A stretch of DNA of 64,000 nucleotides from UBA1433 sp964581565 (GTDB lineage: Bacteria; Bacillota; Clostridia; Eubacteriales; UBA1433). Position 1 is the first letter of the stretch, and each line of letters starts with the position of its first letter. Where the stretch lies: NCBI GenBank assembly GCA_964581565.1, contig CAZOOZ010000004.1, positions 62,001 through 126,000 on the forward strand, in the 5' to 3' direction. The translations under genes were made by a program, and so were the position numbers. Below the pieces are notes generated by a model, which saw only the letters and a list, made by a program, of their open reading frames with translations, was not told where the DNA came from and did no database searches. Shown one piece after another: positions 62,527-64,000 of the stretch.

Positions 62527-63357
62527 TCAACAATTTCCAAGATATACATAATGAAGATTGCGACGTGCTGTTTCAGCGAGATTTTGCATTGATTTTATAT
62601 CAGTTGCCTTTTTATCCAACATATTATACCTTGGGAAAAAACGAGACAAATGTAAAGGTATATCAGCATTGATCGACGCGAGCCACGAAGATAATTCTTG
62701 TATTTCCTTAACGTTGTCATTTTCACCGGGTATGATAAGTGTAGTGATTTCAATATGACAATAATTATGAGATGTTGCGATAAAATCTTTCACAGAATGT
62801 AAATCACCGCTAATTTTTTTATAAAAATCTGCATTGAAAGCTTTTAAATCAATATTTATTGCATCGATCAACGGAAAAAGTTCAGAAATGGTATCAGTAC
62901 AAAAATTTCCGTTTGTAACAACGATATTTTTTAATTTTTTATTATGAGATAATTTTGCGGCATCCCTTATATATTCATATCCTATCAATGGTTCATTATA
63001 CGTAAAGGCAATTCCGATATTCCCTTGCGGGATATATTGCAAAGCAATATTTAGAAGATCAGATGGTGATAAATAATGTGCATGTGATTGTTCTAAATCG
63101 GACATGGAAATTTCATGATTCTGACAAAAAGAACAACGTAGGTTACAACCAAAACTGCCGACAGATAAAACCTTCTTACCCGGATAATAGTGATATAAAG
63201 GCTTTTTTTTAATGGGATCAAGTGCAATAGCAGTGATTTGACCATAATTTATAGAATGGATTTTTCCATCTGTGTTTTTTCTGGCTCGGCAAAATCCGAT
63301 TTTATTTTTTTCAAGCGAACAATGATGGGGACATACAAAACAAACTTTTTTATCCAT
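62527..63357 (-). CDS. amrS: AmmeMemoRadiSam system radical SAM enzyme
   Basis: 276 aa. The cluster motif SFGCNLRCSFCQNHEIS near residues 68-84 is CxxxCxxC. An N-terminal Cys-rich lead, CFVCPHHCSLEKNKIGFCRAR, is typical of AmrS and the related pyruvate-formate-lyase-activase-like group. ITAIALDPIKKKPLYHYYPG fits the family. It starts 1 bp after the AmrB-AmrA gene stop. The three-part system is widespread in anaerobes and its substrate is, to my knowledge, not known. Confidence 0.9.
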   Translation of the reverse strand: MDKKVCFVCPHHCSLEKNKIGFCRARKNTDGKIHSINYGQITAIALDPIKKKPLYHYYPGKKVLSVGSFGCNLRCSFCQNHEISMSDLEQSHAHYLSPSDLLNIALQYIPQGNIGIAFTYNEPLIGYEYIRDAAKLSHNKKLKNIVVTNGNFCTDTISELFPLIDAINIDLKAFNADFYKKISGDLHSVKDFIATSHNYCHIEITTLIIPGENDNVKEIQELSSWLASINADIPLHLSRFFPRYNMLDKKATDIKSMQNLAETARRNLHYVYLGNC

Positions 63358-64000
63358 TTATTTATATCTCACCACTTCAAAACGTTGCATAGTATATGGC
63401 TCGTGCGTTGATATACCGGCCTTTTGCAGAGCTATATTGATTTGTTCCTGAGGTGAAGATATACCTTCTAAATTAGGTAAAAGCAATCCTTTTTTTCTTC
63501 TATAACTTACGATAACTCCATAACGTCTCACATCTAATTCATGAATAGACTCGATAGATTCGGGGGCACCGAGAACATCGACGCTATATTCGATGTCGTC
63601 AAGTTCTTTTATTTGTACAGGATCAAATCTGGGATCTTGTGTCCCGGCGCTTATGGCGTTATTTAGGATTTCTGTTGCTATATTTTTCGTTGTAGGAGCA
63701 ATTGTGCCGATGCAACCGCGTAATTGTTTATTTTTCTTTAAAGATACAAAAACGCCGGCTTTGTTTTTCAACATCTTTTCTGGAATATCATTGGGAAGAA
63801 CAAGAATTTCATTTTCTTTTACATATTTTTCAAGAGAAAGCCGAGCTAGATGAACATAGATATTTTCATTATTTCTTAAATCAGCGATTCGATGATTTTC
63901 CTGACTTTGTAGAATTTCATCAAAATTTCTGTTTTTATCTTCACCGACAACGGTAAACGAAGCAACGGCATAGCCCACACCAAAAGGTCCTTCGTAAGAA
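63358..64000 (-). CDS. AmmeMemoRadiSam protein: AmrB (Memo-like)-AmrA (AMMECR1) fusion, partial
   Basis: The reading frame is open to the window edge, so at least 214 residues are visible. The start lies beyond position 64000. The first residues seen, SYEGPFGVGYAVASFTV, are the C-terminal end of a Memo-like AmrB domain. The AMMECR1 domain follows: GVFVSLKKNKQLRGCIGTI with the conserved LRGCIG motif, and QDPRFDPVQIKELDDIEYSVDVL. This indicates an AmrB-AmrA fusion. It lies 1 bp upstream of amrS. Confidence 0.88.
   Translation of the reverse strand, partial: SYEGPFGVGYAVASFTVVGEDKNRNFDEILQSQENHRIADLRNNENIYVHLARLSLEKYVKENEILVLPNDIPEKMLKNKAGVFVSLKKNKQLRGCIGTIAPTTKNIATEILNNAISAGTQDPRFDPVQIKELDDIEYSVDVLGAPESIESIHELDVRRYGVIVSYRRKKGLLLPNLEGISSPQEQINIALQKAGISTHEPYTMQRFEVVRYK

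Noticed and set aside
1..64000. CRISPR arrays, rRNA genes, prophage or integrative elements
   Set aside because: No regularly spaced repeats, rRNA sequence, integrase, capsid or conjugation genes were seen. The HUH protein at 28617-29390 looks like a domesticated RAYT, not a mobile IS, since no IS ends were identified.

Overview
The window is AT-rich Firmicute DNA, by eye about one-third G+C, with strong AGGAGG-type ribosome binding sites. It probably comes from an anaerobic, endospore-forming Clostridia-class bacterium. Evidence for anaerobiosis is a ferredoxin-linked 2-oxoacid oxidoreductase, an aldehyde:ferredoxin oxidoreductase and several radical-SAM enzymes. Evidence for sporulation is a spore photoproduct lyase, a PdaA-type cortex deacetylase and a decayed GerMN-domain gene. 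No phage, integrase, CRISPR array or rRNA is seen, and the genus cannot be fixed from this sequence.

Layout. 1-500: tRNA-Trp and tRNA-Lys behind a consensus promoter. 0.5-4 kb (minus): a kinase / isomerase / class II aldolase / FucU-like set that fits salvage of 5-deoxyribose or methylthioribose. 4.3-9.4 kb (minus): a YkvI-type membrane protein, a ketopantoate-reductase-like gene and a four-subunit 2-oxoacid:ferredoxin oxidoreductase, facing a FadR/GntR regulator. 10-16.8 kb (minus): polyferredoxin, aldehyde:ferredoxin oxidoreductase, glycerate kinase, pyrimidine-nucleoside phosphorylase, RecX and GpsA. 17-24.6 kb: MBL-fold protein, nuclease-helicase fusion, AroA, M29 aminopeptidase, PanB and PanE. 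24.6-29.7 kb (minus): mcsA-mcsB-clpC, headed not by ctsR but by a REP-associated tyrosine transposase (RAYT) gene whose promoter -35 lies inside a perfect 17-bp inverted repeat. 29.8-35 kb: EF-P-type reductase and the t6A genes (tsaE, tsaB, rimI, tsaD), interrupted by a bactofilin-like membrane protein.

35.1-44.2 kb is the most unusual stretch. Two identical 499-bp direct repeats flank uspA, galU, a fused otsA-otsB, a GH65 phosphorylase, a beta-phosphoglucomutase and a glucokinase. These enzymes form a closed trehalose synthesis and phosphorolysis cycle. Each repeat has a consensus sigma-A promoter near one end and an 11-bp hairpin at the other, with no sustained reading frame between, so it may encode a structured RNA of about 440 nt.

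44.3-53.2 kb: GtrA-like and NAGPA-type envelope proteins, spore photoproduct lyase with an unusual residue at the hydrogen-donor position, patatin, a second UspA, a SixA-CHAD protein, PAP2 phosphatase, a cold-shock protein and two uncharacterised proteins. 53.3-64 kb: tRNA-Thr, a zinc-ribbon membrane protein paired with a condensation-type acyltransferase, 5-formyl-THF cyclo-ligase, PdaA, UvrB, an HpcH/HpaI aldolase, an M14 peptidase, the GerMN pseudogene, and AmrS next to an AmrB-AmrA fusion that runs off the right edge.

Starts were moved inward from the longest frame wherever a clear Shine-Dalgarno sequence picked a later codon. All functions are read from motifs by eye; no database search was run.
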